DNA of 64,000 bases from Rhizomys pruinosus. Its lineage: Eukaryota > Chordata > Mammalia > Rodentia > Spalacidae. Both the position numbers and the translations under genes were made by a program. Below are positions 41,396 to 54,428 of the stretch, in pieces. Each line of letters begins with the position of its first letter. Positions within the stretch are counted from its first letter, which is position 1. The DNA is taken from positions 4,162,766 through 4,226,765 of the forward strand of contig VZQC01006589.1 in assembly GCA_009823505.1 (NCBI GenBank). The letters run 5' to 3'. The notes beneath the pieces are model-generated. The model made no database searches and was not told where the DNA came from. It saw nothing but the letters and a program-made list of their open reading frames with translations.

Positions 41396-44040
41396 CAATA
41401 TATGCTTTTTTTTTTTTAAGTTCTTCCATTTTCGGCCACAGTAACAAGTATTGTCTACTGCAACTACATCGAGAAGCACTAATAATTAAACAAAAATAAA
41501 ACTTTTACGGTTTTTGCCATTAGGCCCAACTGGCTCTGATTTTACCAGTTCTGCGTTTTTTCTTGCATAGGAAATGTTATTCATCGCCGGTGCGTTTTGG
41601 TTTTTTTTTCTGTCGGGTGGGCGGGGGGGCTTCTTCCCACGCCTTTAATCCTTTATCACTCGGGATGGCCGAGGTGTTTTCTTGGGCAGCTGCTCCCAGG
41701 CACTTTCTTCCCCTGGATCTTTGGTGCGTTCAAAGGCCCGCCTGTTCCTCATACCAGAGGAGTTCCAGGACATGGGGCCCTACAGGGAGATACAGGGAGA
41801 CACTGTATCAAAAAAGACCAAAAAAAAAAAAAAAAAAAAAAAAAAAAGGTATTTCAGTCCTTCAAAATGAAAAGGGATGACTGTAAATATGTAGTTACGA
41901 AATAAATGTATATACATTTTTCTGATTGAAAGTTTAGTAGTCTTGCGAGAGGCAGAGACAGGTGGATCTTATGAGTTCAGGGCCAGCCTGGTCTCTAGAT
42001 GAGTAGGTTCCAGGCCAGCTGGGGCTACAGGAGAATCTGTCTCAAAAAAGACAAAATTAAATAAAAAATAAAAATAAAAATAAAAGTTTTTTGGCTCCTT
42101 TAATCCCAGCACTTGGGAAGCAAAGCAGGTGGGTGGATCTCTGTGGTTCAGCCCAGAAAGGCTGCATAGAGTGAGACCCTTGTCTCAAGAAAGAAAAAAA
42201 AAAATAAGTTTGATCTGAAAAACTTGAAAAATACAGAAAAAGATTAAGGAAATAAACTACAACCTTATTAAAAACAATTTACTATTTACTACTTAGGATT
42301 TGTTTTTTACTGTGGACAATATTTTCCAAAATGTTTGAAATGATTTGGTTTAAACGCTATTATTACAAAGATGTATTGCTAATGAGAGAAAAAAAAGTTA
42401 AAGATTTGAAAAAAAAAAAAAAAAAGCCACAAATCGAACATAGCAGCATGTTGGGGAAACTGATTTTCTCCAGAGGGTTTAGTTACAAGTATTTTTGTTT
42501 TATTTTTTTTTTAATTTTATTTATTTTCTGTATGTGTATGAATGTACTCGGTCTGCATGCAAGTCTGTGCACCACTGTGTGTGCAATGCCGCAGAGGTCA
42601 GAAGAGGGTGTCTGATTCCCCCGGAATGGAGTTCTCCTGGAACTGGAAGTCTCAGCAGGTTCTCGGCCGCCATGTGGGTGCTGGGATCGAACCCGGGTCC
42701 TCTGCAAGAGCGGTCGGGCGCTCTTAACCGCTAGGCCATCTCTCAGCTGGTGTTGTTTTGAGCCAGGATTCACTTATCAAGCCGGGCCTCAAACTCACAG
42801 ATATCTGTGGGCCTCTCCTGCTGAGTGCTGGATGAGAGGCCTATGCCACTATGCCTGGGCTGTCTGATTTTTATTACTTTCCACATTTTCCAACACTATT
42901 TTTGTACCACTAGTACTGACCTTAAAGGAACAAAAAATGTTGAGTTGCCACTGTTTATTGTCATTTTTAAAGGTTGGTACTGACAATAACTTAGGTCTGA
43001 TAAATTTTCACCTCAATGAAGAGTGTCAAATTCGAGAAATAATATAAATAATAGTGTGTCTTCAACAACATGTAACAGAGAACTAGTTATGAGTCTAGGA
43101 ACAGCAGCATCTCCTATCTCCCTTTTTATTGTGTGCACTTCAGACATAACTGACTAACGGACTCCTTTTTCACCCCCAATACATACGAATAGATAAAATA
43201 ACGTGGTCACTGTTTCAGACAATCTGGCACATGCGGTGAGGTTTTTGTTGTTTTTGCTTTTGAGGTTCTGAGAATCAAACCCGGAGCTCATGCATGCAAG
43301 GTAAATGCCTTCCAACGGAACTAGACCCTTCAGCCACAAAACCATTTCCTGCCTCGAGGTATGTTTCTCAAACAGTCATAATCTGGCCTTCACATTAGTC
43401 AATGCATAGTAAACATATATACCACACAAACTTCTAGCATAGTAATGTACATCTAATATCATTCACTAACTGTTCCTTAAAGAAATGGGGCCCCAGTTTA
43501 GTAATGCTTGTTTTCTGTCCAAGCATTTTTCTGCTGTTCTCGTCACATCATTCCTTTATTTTCATCTTTATTATTATTTATTATTATTAATTTATTTTTA
43601 TTTAGTTTTTCGAGACAGGTCTCCCTGGAGCATCCAGGTGACCTGGAACTGGCTCTGTAAGGACTAGGTGGGCTTGAAACTCAAAAAGATCCACGCTCCT
43701 CTTGCTGCTCCCAAGTGCAGGGACCCTGCCTTGCTCAGTCGGAGAAGGCGGTGCGCACAAGCCCCCATCCGGCCCATCATGTCTTTAGAAATAAACGAGG
43801 GATCATTGGTCTAAAGGATTTGATGCTTGGATACATTTTATCAAATTGCTTTTCCTAAAATGATTACTAATATAACAGTACCCATCTTTATCTTCGTTAG
43901 CCTAACCAACGTGTTTTGTTTTTAAGGTGAGGCAAATATATTACTATTTTATTAACCTAGCATAAGAAGGACTGGAATAATTCTTTCTTGTTCCTTTCAT
44001 GGTGTTTACTAGAACAGGTGGCTAGACCTTACTAAATCCT
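41396..44040. other. error-rich duplicated tract
   Basis: 41,418-41,850 repeats 41,090-41,394, and 41,868-44,040 repeats 44,831-46,870, both with frequent short indels. A B2 (42,510-42,755), B1 pieces and a degraded B1 (43,590-43,720) are readable by comparison with the cleaner second copy. No gene is called here. Confidence 0.85.
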
Positions 44041-44830
44041 CTTTTGCAGCTTCTGATCACAAATTGATCCTTACCTATGTTACCTTGCTGGTAAGTGACT
44101 GTACAAGCTGAATTTCTTAAGTACTGCAATGCTTTTCATCCCTAGAACAAATCTCATATCTGGAGGCTTATTCTCCCCATGACTAGATGAATTCACCATG
44201 ATAGAAAGGCCTTTTAAGATGAGTTCCACCTTGTGCACCCGAGAGGCCGTCTACTTCAATACTGTCATCAGACGTCTCACCAGACTGCAGTGAGCCTGCC
44301 ATATAGCTGGCTCTAGGCCCAGTCCATCTCCCCGAGGCCTCCCTATTCTACACCCGCCGCCCGCAGCCCCCTGGGCCGCCCGTCCCGCCAGGACCTCCTG
44401 GGCACCTCCTGGGCCAGGGCCCGGCGCGGCGGTGGCGGAAAAGAGCGGAGCTTTTCGGACGAAGGGGCCGCGGAGGACGGTCCTCCCGGCCCTACTTCCC
44501 ACGAGCGGCGTCTGCAGCTCCCTTCTGCCCGGCTCTGCGGAGGGAAGACCGCTGCCCAGCCTCTCTGCTCCATAAGACGAGAGAACAATGACCGGACAGG
44601 AAGTGCCTCTGGACCGGCTTCCGGCTCCTAAGTCATCAGGCCGGCCTCTCTAGGAATCTGGGAGGCCCTTTCACTATAGGTTTCCAAAGAAGCCCTAATC
44701 TGGAAGGGAGCCTGAAACTAGCAGGCTGGGACTGCACCTTGCCAGCCTTGGAGTGGTCACAAGTCTGTCATTGTGATAGTATCCTCCGTCCCAAACATTA
44801 TTTTCAAATATCAAAACAGTACAGCAGAAA
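44041..44830. repeat. duplicated Znf35 promoter region, copy 1
   Basis: Nearly identical to 46,870-47,640, including the CpG island. It ends in TACAGCAGAAA, where copy 2 begins with GGGATGACTG. Confidence 0.9.
44281..44640 (-). promoter_or_regulatory. Znf35: Znf35 CpG-island promoter and 5' UTR exon, copy 1
   Basis: A dense CpG block on the minus strand, upstream of the first coding exon. It contains ETS-type sites (CCGGAAG and ACTTCCTG) near 44,600-44,630 and a splice donor GCAGTCTG/GTGAGAC with the intron starting at 44,280. This fits a TATA-less housekeeping-type promoter with a non-coding first exon spliced to the acceptor at 41,133. Short open frames through it are probably not translated. 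The same block occurs again at 47,110-47,470. Confidence 0.75.
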
Positions 44831-44895
44831 GGGATGACTGTAAATATGTAGTTACGAAATAAATGTATATAACATTTTTCTGATTGAAAGTTAGT

Positions 44896-45030
44896 GTCTT
44901 GGAGGCAGAGACAGGTGGATCTCTATGAGTTCAAGGCCAGCCTGGTCTACATAGTGAGTTCCAGGCCAGCTGGGGCTACAGGGAGAATCTGTCTCAAAAA
45001 AGACAAAAATTAAATAAAAATAAATAAAAG
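44896..45030 (+). mobile_element. B1 SINE lacking its first bases
   Basis: TTGGAGGCAGAGACAGGTGG to GTCTCAAAAAAGAC with an (AAAT)n tail. Confidence 0.85.
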
Positions 45031-45035
45031 TTAGT

Positions 45036-45155
45036 GTCATGGCACATCCCTTTAATCCCAGCACTTGGGAAGCAGAAGCAGGTGGGTGGATCTCTGTGGT
45101 TCAGCCCAGAAAAGGCTGCATAGTGAGACCTTGTCTCAAGAAAGAAAAAAAAAAT
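45036..45155 (+). mobile_element. B1 SINE fragment
   Basis: GTGTCATGGCACATCCC to GACCTTGTCTCAAG with an internal deletion. Confidence 0.75.
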
Positions 45156-45444
45156 TAAGTTTGATTGTAAAAACTTGAAAAATACAGAAAAAGATTAAGG
45201 AAAAAACTACAACCTTATTAAAAACAATTTACTATTTTACTTATGATTTGTTTTTTACTGTGGAGACATATTTTCCAAATGTTGAAATGATTTTGTTTAA
45301 ACGCTATTATTACAAAGATGTATTGCTAATGAGAGAAAAAAAAGCTTAAAGATTTGAAAAAAAAAAAAAAGCCACAAATCTACATATCAGCATGTTTAGG
45401 AAAACTGATTTTCTCCAGAGGGTTTAGTTACAAGTATTTTTTTT

Positions 45445-45690
45445 TAATTTTTTTTTAAATTTTATTTATTTCTGTATGTGTATGAATGTACTGTCTGCAT
45501 GCAAGTCTGTGCACCCGTGTCGTGCAATGCCGCAGAGGTCAGAAGAGGGTGTCGGACTCCCCCGGAAATGGAGTTCTCCTGGAACTGGAGTCTCAGACGG
45601 TTCTCGGCCGCCATGTGGGTGCTGGGGATCGAACCCGGGTCCTCTGCAAGAGCGGTCGGCGCTCTTAACCGCTAGGCCATCTCTCCAGCT
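45445..45690 (-). mobile_element. B2 SINE of the local young subfamily
   Basis: Full-length antisense B2 with intact CpGs (GGTTCTCGGCCGCCATGTG). Confidence 0.92.
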
Positions 45691-46439
45691 GGTTTGTTTT
45701 GAGCCAGGATTTCACTTATTAGTCCTGGCCTCAAACTCACAGAGATCTGTGTGCCTCTGCCTGCTGAGTGCTGGTATGAGAGGCCTATGCCACTATGCCT
45801 GGGCTGTCTGATTTTTATACTTTCCACATTTTCCAAATATTTTTAGTACCAAGTACTGACCTTAAAGGAACAAAAAATGTTGATGTTGCCACTGTTTATT
45901 GTCATTTTTAGTTGGTACACAATAACTTATGGTACTGATAAATTTTCACTCTCAATGAAGAGGTTCAATTCAGAAATATATAAAATTAGTGTGTACTTCA
46001 TACAAACATGTACAGAGCAACTAGTTATGAGTCTAGGACAGCAGCCTACTCCCTTTTTATGTGTGCACCTTCAGACATACTGCCCTTTTTCCCCCCCCAA
46101 AACATACTATAGATCATAAATACGTGGTCACTGTTCAGCAATCTGCACTGGTGAGTTTTTTTGTTTTTGCTTTCTGTAGTTCTGAGAATCAAACCCGGGA
46201 GCTCATGCATGCAAGGTAAATGCCTTCCAACTGAACTAGACCTTCAGCCACAACCATTTCCTGCCTCGAGTTATGTTTCTCAACAGTCATAATCGTCTTT
46301 CAATGCATAGTACATATATACCACATTCTAGCATAGTAATGTACATCTAATATCATTCACTAACTGTTCCTTAAAGAAATGGGGCCCCAGTTTAGTAATG
46401 CTTGTTTTCTGTCCAAGCATTTTTCTGCTGTTCCATCAT

Positions 46440-46443
46440 TCCT

Positions 46444-46490
<47 letters not shown>

Positions 46491-46492
46491 GT
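46440..46492. repeat. (TTTA)n array forming the tail of the next B1
   Basis: Thirteen or so TTTA units directly preceding an antisense B1. Confidence 0.95.
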
Positions 46493-46632
46493 CTTTTCGA
46501 GACAGGTCTCCCTGTAGTCCCAGCTGTCCTGGAACTGGCTCTGTAGACCAGGCTGGCCTTGAACTCAAAAAGATCCACCTGCCTCTGCCTCCCAAGTGCT
46601 AGGATTAAAGGCGTGCGCCACCAAGCCCGGCT
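46440..46632 (-). mobile_element. B1 SINE with target-site duplication
   Basis: Antisense B1 (GTCTTTTCGAGACAGGTCTC to CCACCAAGCCCGGC) with its (TTTA)n tail, flanked by CCATCATTCCTTTA at about 46,433-46,446 and 46,633-46,646. Confidence 0.92.
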
Positions 46633-47109
46633 CCATCATTCCTTTAGAATAAACTGAGGGATCATTGGTCTAAGGATTTTATGCTTGGTACATTTTATCA
46701 AATTGCTTCCTAAAATGATTACTAATTAACAGTACCTCTTTATCTTCGTTAAGCCAACAGTGTTTGTTTTTAAGTGAGGCAAATAATATTACTATTTTAC
46801 CTAGCATAAAGAGACTGAATAATTTCTGTTCCTTCTGGTGTTTTACTAGAACAGTGCTAGACCTTACTAAATCCTCTTTTGCAGCTTCTGATCACATTAT
46901 TTCCTATGTTACCTTGCTGGTAAGTGACTGTACAAGCTGAATTTCTTAAGTACTGCAATGCTTTTCATCCCTAGAACAAATCTCATATCTGGAGGCTTAT
47001 TCTCCCCATGACTAGATGAATTCACCATGATAGAAAGGCCTTTTAAGATGAGTTCCACCTTGTGCACCCGAGAGGCCGTCTACTTCAATACTGTCATCAG
47101 ACGTCTCAC

Positions 47110-47469
47110 CAGACTGCAGTGAGCCTGCCATATAGCTGGCTCTAGGCCCAGTCCATCTCCCCGAGGCCTCCCTATTCTACACCCGCCGCCCGCAGCCCCC
47201 TGGGCCGCCCGTCCCGCCAGGACCTCCTGGGCACCTCCTGGGCCAGGGCCCGGCGCGGCGGTGGCGGAAAAGAGCGGAGCTTTTCGGACGAAGGGGCCGC
47301 GGAGGACGGTCCTCCCGGCCCTACTTCCCACGAGCGGCGTCTGCAGCTCCCTTCTGCCCGGCTCTGCGGAGGGAAGACCGCTGCCCAGCCTCTCTGCTCC
47401 ATAAGACGAGAGAACAATGACCGGACAGGAAGTGCCTCTGGACCGGCTTCCGGCTCCTAAGTCATCAGG
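47110..47469 (-). promoter_or_regulatory. Znf35: Znf35 CpG-island promoter and 5' UTR exon, copy 2
   Basis: Same CpG block as at 44,281-44,640, offset by 2,829 bases, with the same ETS-type sites and the same GCAGTCTG/GTGAGAC donor. By eye the two are identical through the island. I infer that only one copy exists in the genome. Confidence 0.75.
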
Positions 47470-47817
47470 CCGGCCTCTCTAGGAATCTGGGAGGCCCTTT
47501 CACTATAGGTTTCCAAAGAAGCCCTAATCTGGAAGGGAGCCTGAAACTAGCAGGCTGGGACTGCACCTGCCAGCCTGGAGTGTCAAGCTGTCATTTGATA
47601 GTATCCTCCGTCCAAACATTATTTTCAAAATATCAAACAGTACAGAAAAGTTGAAGGAATGATACCGTGAATATCGTATCCCCCACCTGGACTGAAGTGT
47701 ATTTTGCTTTAAACTTAAGGTTATTGCTTTGGGAAATAATAAACAACAAAACACTTGATTCCAAGTATTCAACATGCATCCATGCATCCCTTTATTACAC
47801 CCCCTCCCCCCCCAAAA

Positions 47818-47956
47818 AAGCCAGGTGTGGTGGTGCAGACTTTAATCCCAGCACTTGGTAGGCAGATCTCTGTGAGTTCAAGGCCAGCCTGGTCTACACA
47901 GCAAGCTCCAGGCCAGCTGGGACTAAAAAAGGAGACCCTGTCTCAAAAAGGCAATC
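47818..47956 (+). mobile_element. B1 SINE
   Basis: GCCAGGTGTGGTGGTGCAG to CTCAAAAAGGC. Confidence 0.88.
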
Positions 47957-48329
47957 CTAATCAGATGCGGGTGTGATGACCAAAAGTCAGAATCCCAGCA
48001 TGCCCTCTGCTGTGGGAATTCTTTTTCACACGTGACTTAGAATTATATATGGCTCCATGACCTACTGTGAAAGGGAATGTCAGGATCCCCAAACCACAGG
48101 TTGGGAAAGCCCCTCTGAGTCCAGACGGAGGGCGTCCGAAGTGCCTCCTGCCCAGGTCTGGAGTTCACTGTATAGCTCCTTTCTCGCTCTCAGACCCTCC
48201 CTATCCTGAGAAGCACTTATTCATGCTAACATACATTTTTTTGTTTGCTTTATCCTGCCTGGTTTTTATTGTAAACAATATACTTCAAGAAAAATATACA
48301 GTCCTAAGTATAGCTTGAATGAATTGTCA

Positions 48330-48720
48330 CAAAGAATTTTGTCCCTTTGGGCCACTATAAGACATGCCTCAGAATGGCTTATGATGGCTAGAAAGTTGTT
48401 CCCTCACAGTACTCGATGCAGGAAAGTCCAAAATCAAGGTGCCAGCACCTGCTGGGGGCACCTTGCTGCATCCTGACATGGTGGAAGGGGAAAGTGGTGA
48501 GGGAACTCTCACAATCCCTTTTGATAATGGCATTAATTGATACATGAAGGTGAAGTCCTCTGACCTAAATACCCCATCAGCCTCCGTCTCCCAACCTTAT
48601 GGATTAGGAATTGCCCAGACTTGAAGGTCATTTCAGGTCATAGTGAGAATACAGCTGCTAACAGAGTCACAGAACTGATGTCACCCCAAGTTCCTTTCAT
48701 CTCCCTCCAGTCGCTTCACA
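48330..48720 (+). mobile_element. old mammalian interspersed repeat
   Basis: GGGCCACTATAAGACATGCC, then GTCCAAAATCAAGGTGCCAG and CATCCTGACATGGTGGAAGG match an ancestral repeat common to mammals. I do not recall its family name with certainty. 47,957-48,329 is unique sequence without a gene. Confidence 0.5.
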
Positions 48721-49579
48721 CTTCTCCAGGCAAGCAGGATCCTGATTAACAACAACAAAGTCTGTTATAGCAGTGGTACTTGGTGCATATATTCAGCAAT
48801 GGCCAGCCAACCGCTATGGGAAGAGGCGCGTGAGATGAACAATATAGAAAAGATGAGGAGTGGGTTTTTGATACTTGACCATATATTATCCTTCAAAGAG
48901 TCATGACCCTGACGGGCAAGTATAAATTGCACCTCTACTTTCGCGCAACGCATTAGAGACACGAATCAAAGCCTCCAGGACAAGCCTAGAGAGGTATGCA
49001 TGACTTGAGTAGACTCAGTGAATGAGATGTAAGTGGCTATCAAGGAACGCCCAGCCCCTTCCCTGTCTCTTTTTTCCAACATGTCAACTTGGGCTATACT
49101 AATGGGAGAATAAGACCACCAGCTTTGCGTTCTCACACTTTCACCCTCGTCACCATAGACGTGTCACCTTAACAATGGACACCAAATGAAGAGTGAGCAG
49201 ATGAAATCCCAGCTAAACGGTCCACAACCAGTATGGACAACTGAGTGAAGACTCAGCGACCACTCGAGCTACTTGACGGAGCGTTACACGAGCACTAGAG
49301 ACAATTGCATCCTTCATCAAGGAGCCAGTTTGAACTCTCCCAGCACCTCGCAACAACAGCGCAGTACTAACAGAGCTCATCTTGGCTGAAAACGTAACCA
49401 TCGCACGTGCGATCTTAGCGACCCTATATGTTGACTTAAGGCAGAATTCGCATTTTTAACATGGGTGCTCTTACAATACATAACAGGTGATACACTGAAT
49501 GGTAGAACCATATAAAGCAATAAATAATCCATTGCTGTGAGCGAGTCATTAGTGTCTGATATCATTACTGCCGTTATAC

Positions 49580-49735
49580 TAGGCAAATCAGGAGGTCGAG
49601 GCAGGGAGGTCTGCTGTGAGTTCAACGGCCCACGCACTGGTCAATCTACATGCATGTGGGGCAGGTTTTCACCTTACAATAAACCGGAGCGACCCTGTCC
49701 AGCTGCTGGTACAAGAAAAAAAAAAAAAAAAAGGG
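49580..49735 (+). mobile_element. B1 SINE remnant, heavily corrupted
   Basis: AAATCAGGAGGTCGAGGCAG, CTGTGAGTTCAACGGCC and GACCCTGTCCAGCTG keep B1 order, with far more differences than any clean B1 in the window, then an A run. Confidence 0.7.
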
Positions 49736-52700
49736 ACGGTAGAAGACCTAAATAAATAGATACACAATTATCTTTTTAAATTTTATTTATTGTGATGATG
49801 AGAGGTTACAGCTGTTGAGTGGTTTGAGGTTATGAGGAAACCCCCGTGGTCGGCACATCCTTGGCCGAGGTAGAAGAGGGAGTTCCAATCCTCCTGGATA
49901 TATCGTGGAGTTTTAAATTTTTGACGACAGTTCGTTGTAGTCACCATCATACACGGTGGGTGACTGGGGATCGAAACGTCCGGTCCCTGCCGATAGAGCA
50001 GGCCAGCGTGCTTCCTTGACCGCTGGTGAAGAGTTACTATGCAGACCGAGCCTTCCACCCTTAACTTGGCACTAACATTATAACCGTGTCAACCAGAGCA
50101 ATAACACCCTTTCTCATCTCCCTTCTCACCACAGTGAGTGTGCGCCCTCATATTTTTTTATAACACTAGGAAGCTCCACCATAGAGTTCGAGGCCCCAAC
50201 TGCCCTAACCTCACCGCTTCTTAAATATATTCCTCTACGTTCCACCAGATGTTTCTTCATGCTTCCTCTATCTTTGCAGACAGCATAGAATCATCTATTC
50301 CAACATCTTGCATATTTGCTTGGGGGAATTATTAAGATCTAGCTGTATCATCACTCATCACATATCTTAAGTTCCCCTTCTCCTCGGCTTCCTTGGTTGA
50401 ACTCTGTATCTATTTGATAAGATCATCCCAATGTTGGCGCATAAGGTTCCGTTTTTTATTGTGCGCTTTAATTTTGGGGCTCACTGAGTACGATTTTAGT
50501 GCATAAATATGTCCTGGACTTTTATTGAAATCCATTCGATGCCGTTATGCCCCCCCCGATGAGCATCCTTGTAGTGTTCCCCCATTTATAGATGCTGTTT
50601 CTGACTGTTCTTCAGGTCTCGATGGGTTGAGTGAGGTCACTTCCTAGCTCCGGGAGCTAGTGGTGGGCATCGGGCGAGGCCTGTTTTTAAGGTGTACATA
50701 TGGGTTTACCAAATTTCTACGGAGGACATGCTAATCCTTCACACGCAAGAAGAGTTTCTCTGCGCAAGCCCTGCAGTTGACAGTCACCTGTCTAGTCCTT
50801 TACAAAACAAAGATACAAAGTGGTTGGATCAATTAGTACCATAACCAGCAATTTATGGGTCTCTCTAATTCCAAACATTAGTACTTGTTGCCATTTTAAT
50901 TTCAGGCTCTTCGCCTCACAATGACTATGTATTCGTATCACATTTGTCGCTCCTAATCTTTACGTCTGTGGATTGCTGATATTTAAAAGAAAGCATACAA
51001 GCTATGGCCTTTTATGGTGACTTATTTAGCGTGAACATTCCCAGGATCCACTTCACTGGATGACTTGGTGCTTCGCTTCGCCTGTAGCTGAATCACATCC
51101 TATTGTGTGCACATGGGCGGGCATGCCCTAAAGTTTAGGTAGGCACGCTACCAGTGGCGCCGTGTGTAGAGAAGATACCCTTACCAACGAAAGCAACTTA
51201 GAGCGAGAGGGTATAGCTTGGGATCTGTAGCGGTGGGGCTGAAGCTACACTTACGTGTGAGTGGCGAAAAGGTAAGGAAGTCACTCGACTGGAGCAAGTG
51301 AAGGTGTCATTGCCTGAGAGAGTTATCACCTTTTATGCAATCCATGAACCAAGAATCAGGGAAGGGCACTACCCACTTTTAGAGTGAGGTTTCCCACCTC
51401 AATTAACCTAACCAAGGTAATCCATCCCAGGTGTGCCTCAGGCTTGTCTCCCGCGTGATTCCAGATCCTACCGCGGCGGGTACCAGCGACGAACGGACTG
51501 CAGATTAGGCCAGCACATGTATGTCGTTTTGCGGCGATGATATCTTCAGTTGTTCAAAGCACCGACAGATTTATTTAGCTGTTTACACGATCGCCTTAGA
51601 CAATAATGCTGATCTATAAAACAAGTTGTAGCACAAGATAGCTTACGTGCTTGACACACACATGCTGCCGTAGTGTTATGGAGCCATGGACTGAGCGGTG
51701 CTGGGAACTAAAGCTGAATTGGGAGATCTTGTGGTTTTGAAATTCTTCAAGTTGCCCCCTAGTGGGAGGATATTGAAGCGATGGCCCGTTGTGGCTTCCC
51801 CATGTGTGTTGGTCCGATCCCTGTCCCAACACACTCCTTTTGGAGAAGCTCCAACGCTGTGAAGCCCTTTGTGCACCGCTTAAGTTGGGTTTTATCTTGA
51901 TGTTTTGTTGCTGAGGGGCTGTTAGAGGGTGGTGTAGCATATATTCTAGAGTTCTCGGTACTTCTCGTGCACTAGTACGTTCTCGGCCTGAGAATATTAT
52001 GCTGCGTGTTCGTTTTCTATGTGTCTCAGAATGGTGCGGCTGCGTGCCGCAGCCCACTGTAACCGCTTGCCAACAATGTGTCGTGCGAATGACCCGCAGC
52101 ACAGGTCTAGACAAGAGGGCCTCAGATCCCTGGAACTGGAGTTAAAAGATGGCTCTTAGCCACAGCACGGCCATACGTGGGTGCCTGCGCGATATCCTAC
52201 GGAAGCGGCCCAACTGGCCCTTGCAAAAAGGCCGTGTGGCCACGCACACTTTGAACACGGCATGCGAGCGAGCTGGCCGCTCCAGCCACCATCCTCTCCA
52301 GGCCGCAGTGGTAATATTCTGATTGGGCGGCTAGTTATTTATTGTATAGATTGGTTAACATTTTCCATTTATCTTCATTGGTTTCCCTCCTTTGAAGCAC
52401 GAAAAGAGTATTACAACTCGTTCGTTGAATGTCCAAATTCGCTTATTTTCCAGTTGAAGTTGCTTGTCTTTTGGGTGCATAGCCGGAAGAAACCCCAGAT
52501 CAGTAGCTTAACTCTCGAGAGTCTATAAAGGATTTGTTGATGCCTGGTCGTCTTCTTCTGAGGGATTTCTTAAGTAGTGTCTAACTGTCTCTTCATGGTA
52601 GACGATGTCGAATTGAGTGTTTTGATATTTTCTGCTTGTAATTTCATTCATGGGCGAAGTGGTTGTTGAAAACGAAGTATTAAGTGATGTGAGCAAACAT

Positions 52701-53059
52701 TTTGGCATACCACAACCACACTAAAACATATCTTGAATTTCTAGTCTAAGCTAAAATTATGTCATAGAGAAGTGGTACCAAGAACGGCTTCCAACGAACA
52801 CACTGCGCGATTTTGCCGGCCTTTCATCACACAATGATAGGTTTGCTCAATCCGCTTTAGTAATTTAAAAATATGGTGGTCGCGTGCCGTGGGGCACAGT
52901 AGCCGACGAGTGCTCCCCTCTCGTCGTGAGCCGACCGTGGGTGCGTACAGAGAAGACGACTCAACCCCTTCGATCTCAGACAGCATATGATCCTTTTCCT
53001 CTAATTTTTTTATTCCTATTTTATTTTATTTATTACAGCATATGATCTTTTATTTATTT

Positions 53060-53290
53060 ATATTATTATTATTTTTTATTGTGTATGAATGTACTGTCCT
53101 GCAATGTAGGTTTGTGGCATACCCGATGTCTGCGCAATGCTGACTGAGGTCAGAAGAGGGCGTCGAAAGATTCCCCTGGAACTGGAGCTAAAGAGGGTTC
53201 TCTCAGCTGCACCATGTGGGTGCTGGGATTGAACCAGTCCTTAAGAGCAGTCGACGCATCTTAACCACTAGACATCTCTCCAGCCCAGCA
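53060..53290 (-). mobile_element. B2 SINE remnant, corrupted mainly by insertions
   Basis: TGTATGAATGTACTGTCCTG, then GAGGTCAGAAGAGGGCGTCG, CCCCTGGAACTGGAG and ACATCTCTCCAGCCCA keep the antisense B2 order with extra bases scattered through. Confidence 0.85.
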
Positions 53291-54389
53291 TATAAAAATT
53301 AACTATGCCATCCTGAAATTAGGTTTGGCAAGGTATTGGCGAGGAATTTGTGAAAATAATATCATCCAGAAATCTCTCGCTTCTCTCTCTTTCTCTCGCG
53401 AACGGCGCGCCCGTTCTTCGAGAATAATATATAATACTGCCTGTTCTGTGTCTGTGTGTGCATTGTGTGTGTGTATACAGAGTGGTTTTAGTCTCAAGGT
53501 AATACAAGCTTCTTAGAATGAGTTTAGCCCTTTTTTGTCTTATGGACTTGTTTGATGAGCATTGGTATTAGTTCTTCTTTTTTCAAGCATGGAGGACGAG
53601 ACTTCAGGGGTGACAGTGACACTAGCTATCGTAGATGGGAAACGTGGTGGTTTCTCCTTTGGAGTAAAAAGTACCAATATGTGCAGCAAGACAAGGATCT
53701 GTTTACTACGTTGTGCGTTTATGATACTTGCGCGATTTAACTCTTGTGTGCCACGGCTCATTTAATTTCTAGGAAGGAACGCGTTATCAATGTTTCATAT
53801 TTGGGCAGTTTCCGACGGCTCGTGTCATTAGAGAGGCACCAGGAGAAGAAATTTAAGAATAGTATGACTAGCGCCATCTGATAATCCCCAGGACTTAATT
53901 AGCTAGTGGTCTATCTGTAAATTGATTTCTCTAATTCTATCCTCTGCGAACTTTTTATTAACGTTCATTGGAGGCTTTTTGTCTTTCTCCATTAGTTTGG
54001 TGTTGTTGTTAACCTTGGCAACTCATTCATTTTAAATTAAAAAAAATGTTTGTGTAGGGATGTATTGCCGCGTGCGTGTCATGCTAGCGATTACCAGCTG
54101 ATCAGTGGGCCGCCCGTGGCATATAAGGGCGCCGTTTGGCGGGAGCGGACGTCAGAAGGTCTGAGGGCCGCTTTGGTTCTGGGAGTACACTGGAACTGGA
54201 ATTCTGGAATTACAAAGAATGGTTGTTAGCCACCCATGCTAGATCCCCTCTCAAGACCTCGACTATACCCCCTTGCGCCTCTGCTAGGGAGGTCCCCACC
54301 AGTGCTCTTAACTGCTGAGCCCCAGCTCCTGGTTTACTTTTCAAAGAAATAATTTAGGTTTTCATTGTTTTGTTTTGTTTGTGTTTTGT

Positions 54390-54390
<1 letters not shown>

Positions 54391-54427
<37 letters not shown>
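54391..54427. repeat. poly-T run
   Basis: Uninterrupted T run followed by B1-like GTAGCCCCAGCTAGCC, probably the antisense tail of a corrupted B1. Confidence 0.8.

Positions 54428-54428
<1 letters not shown>

Larger units (their letters stand above)
44831..47650. repeat. copy 2 (cleaner) of the Znf35 upstream duplication
   Basis: Starts GGGATGACTGTAAATATGTA and runs through B1, B2, (TTTA)n and the CpG island. Its first 2 kb are markedly less error-prone than 41,868-44,040. Confidence 0.88.

Noticed and set aside
44251..44588. Two open frames (Arg/Pro/Gly-rich) in the CpG island, repeated at 47,080-47,417
   Set aside because: GC-rich first-exon DNA has few stops; the real Znf35 start codon is at 41,008.
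53380..53420. CpG-dense patch with an AscI-like GGCGCGCC word as a vector or adapter trace
   Set aside because: The surrounding bases match no vector or adapter I know; random-like CpG content is general across the tract.
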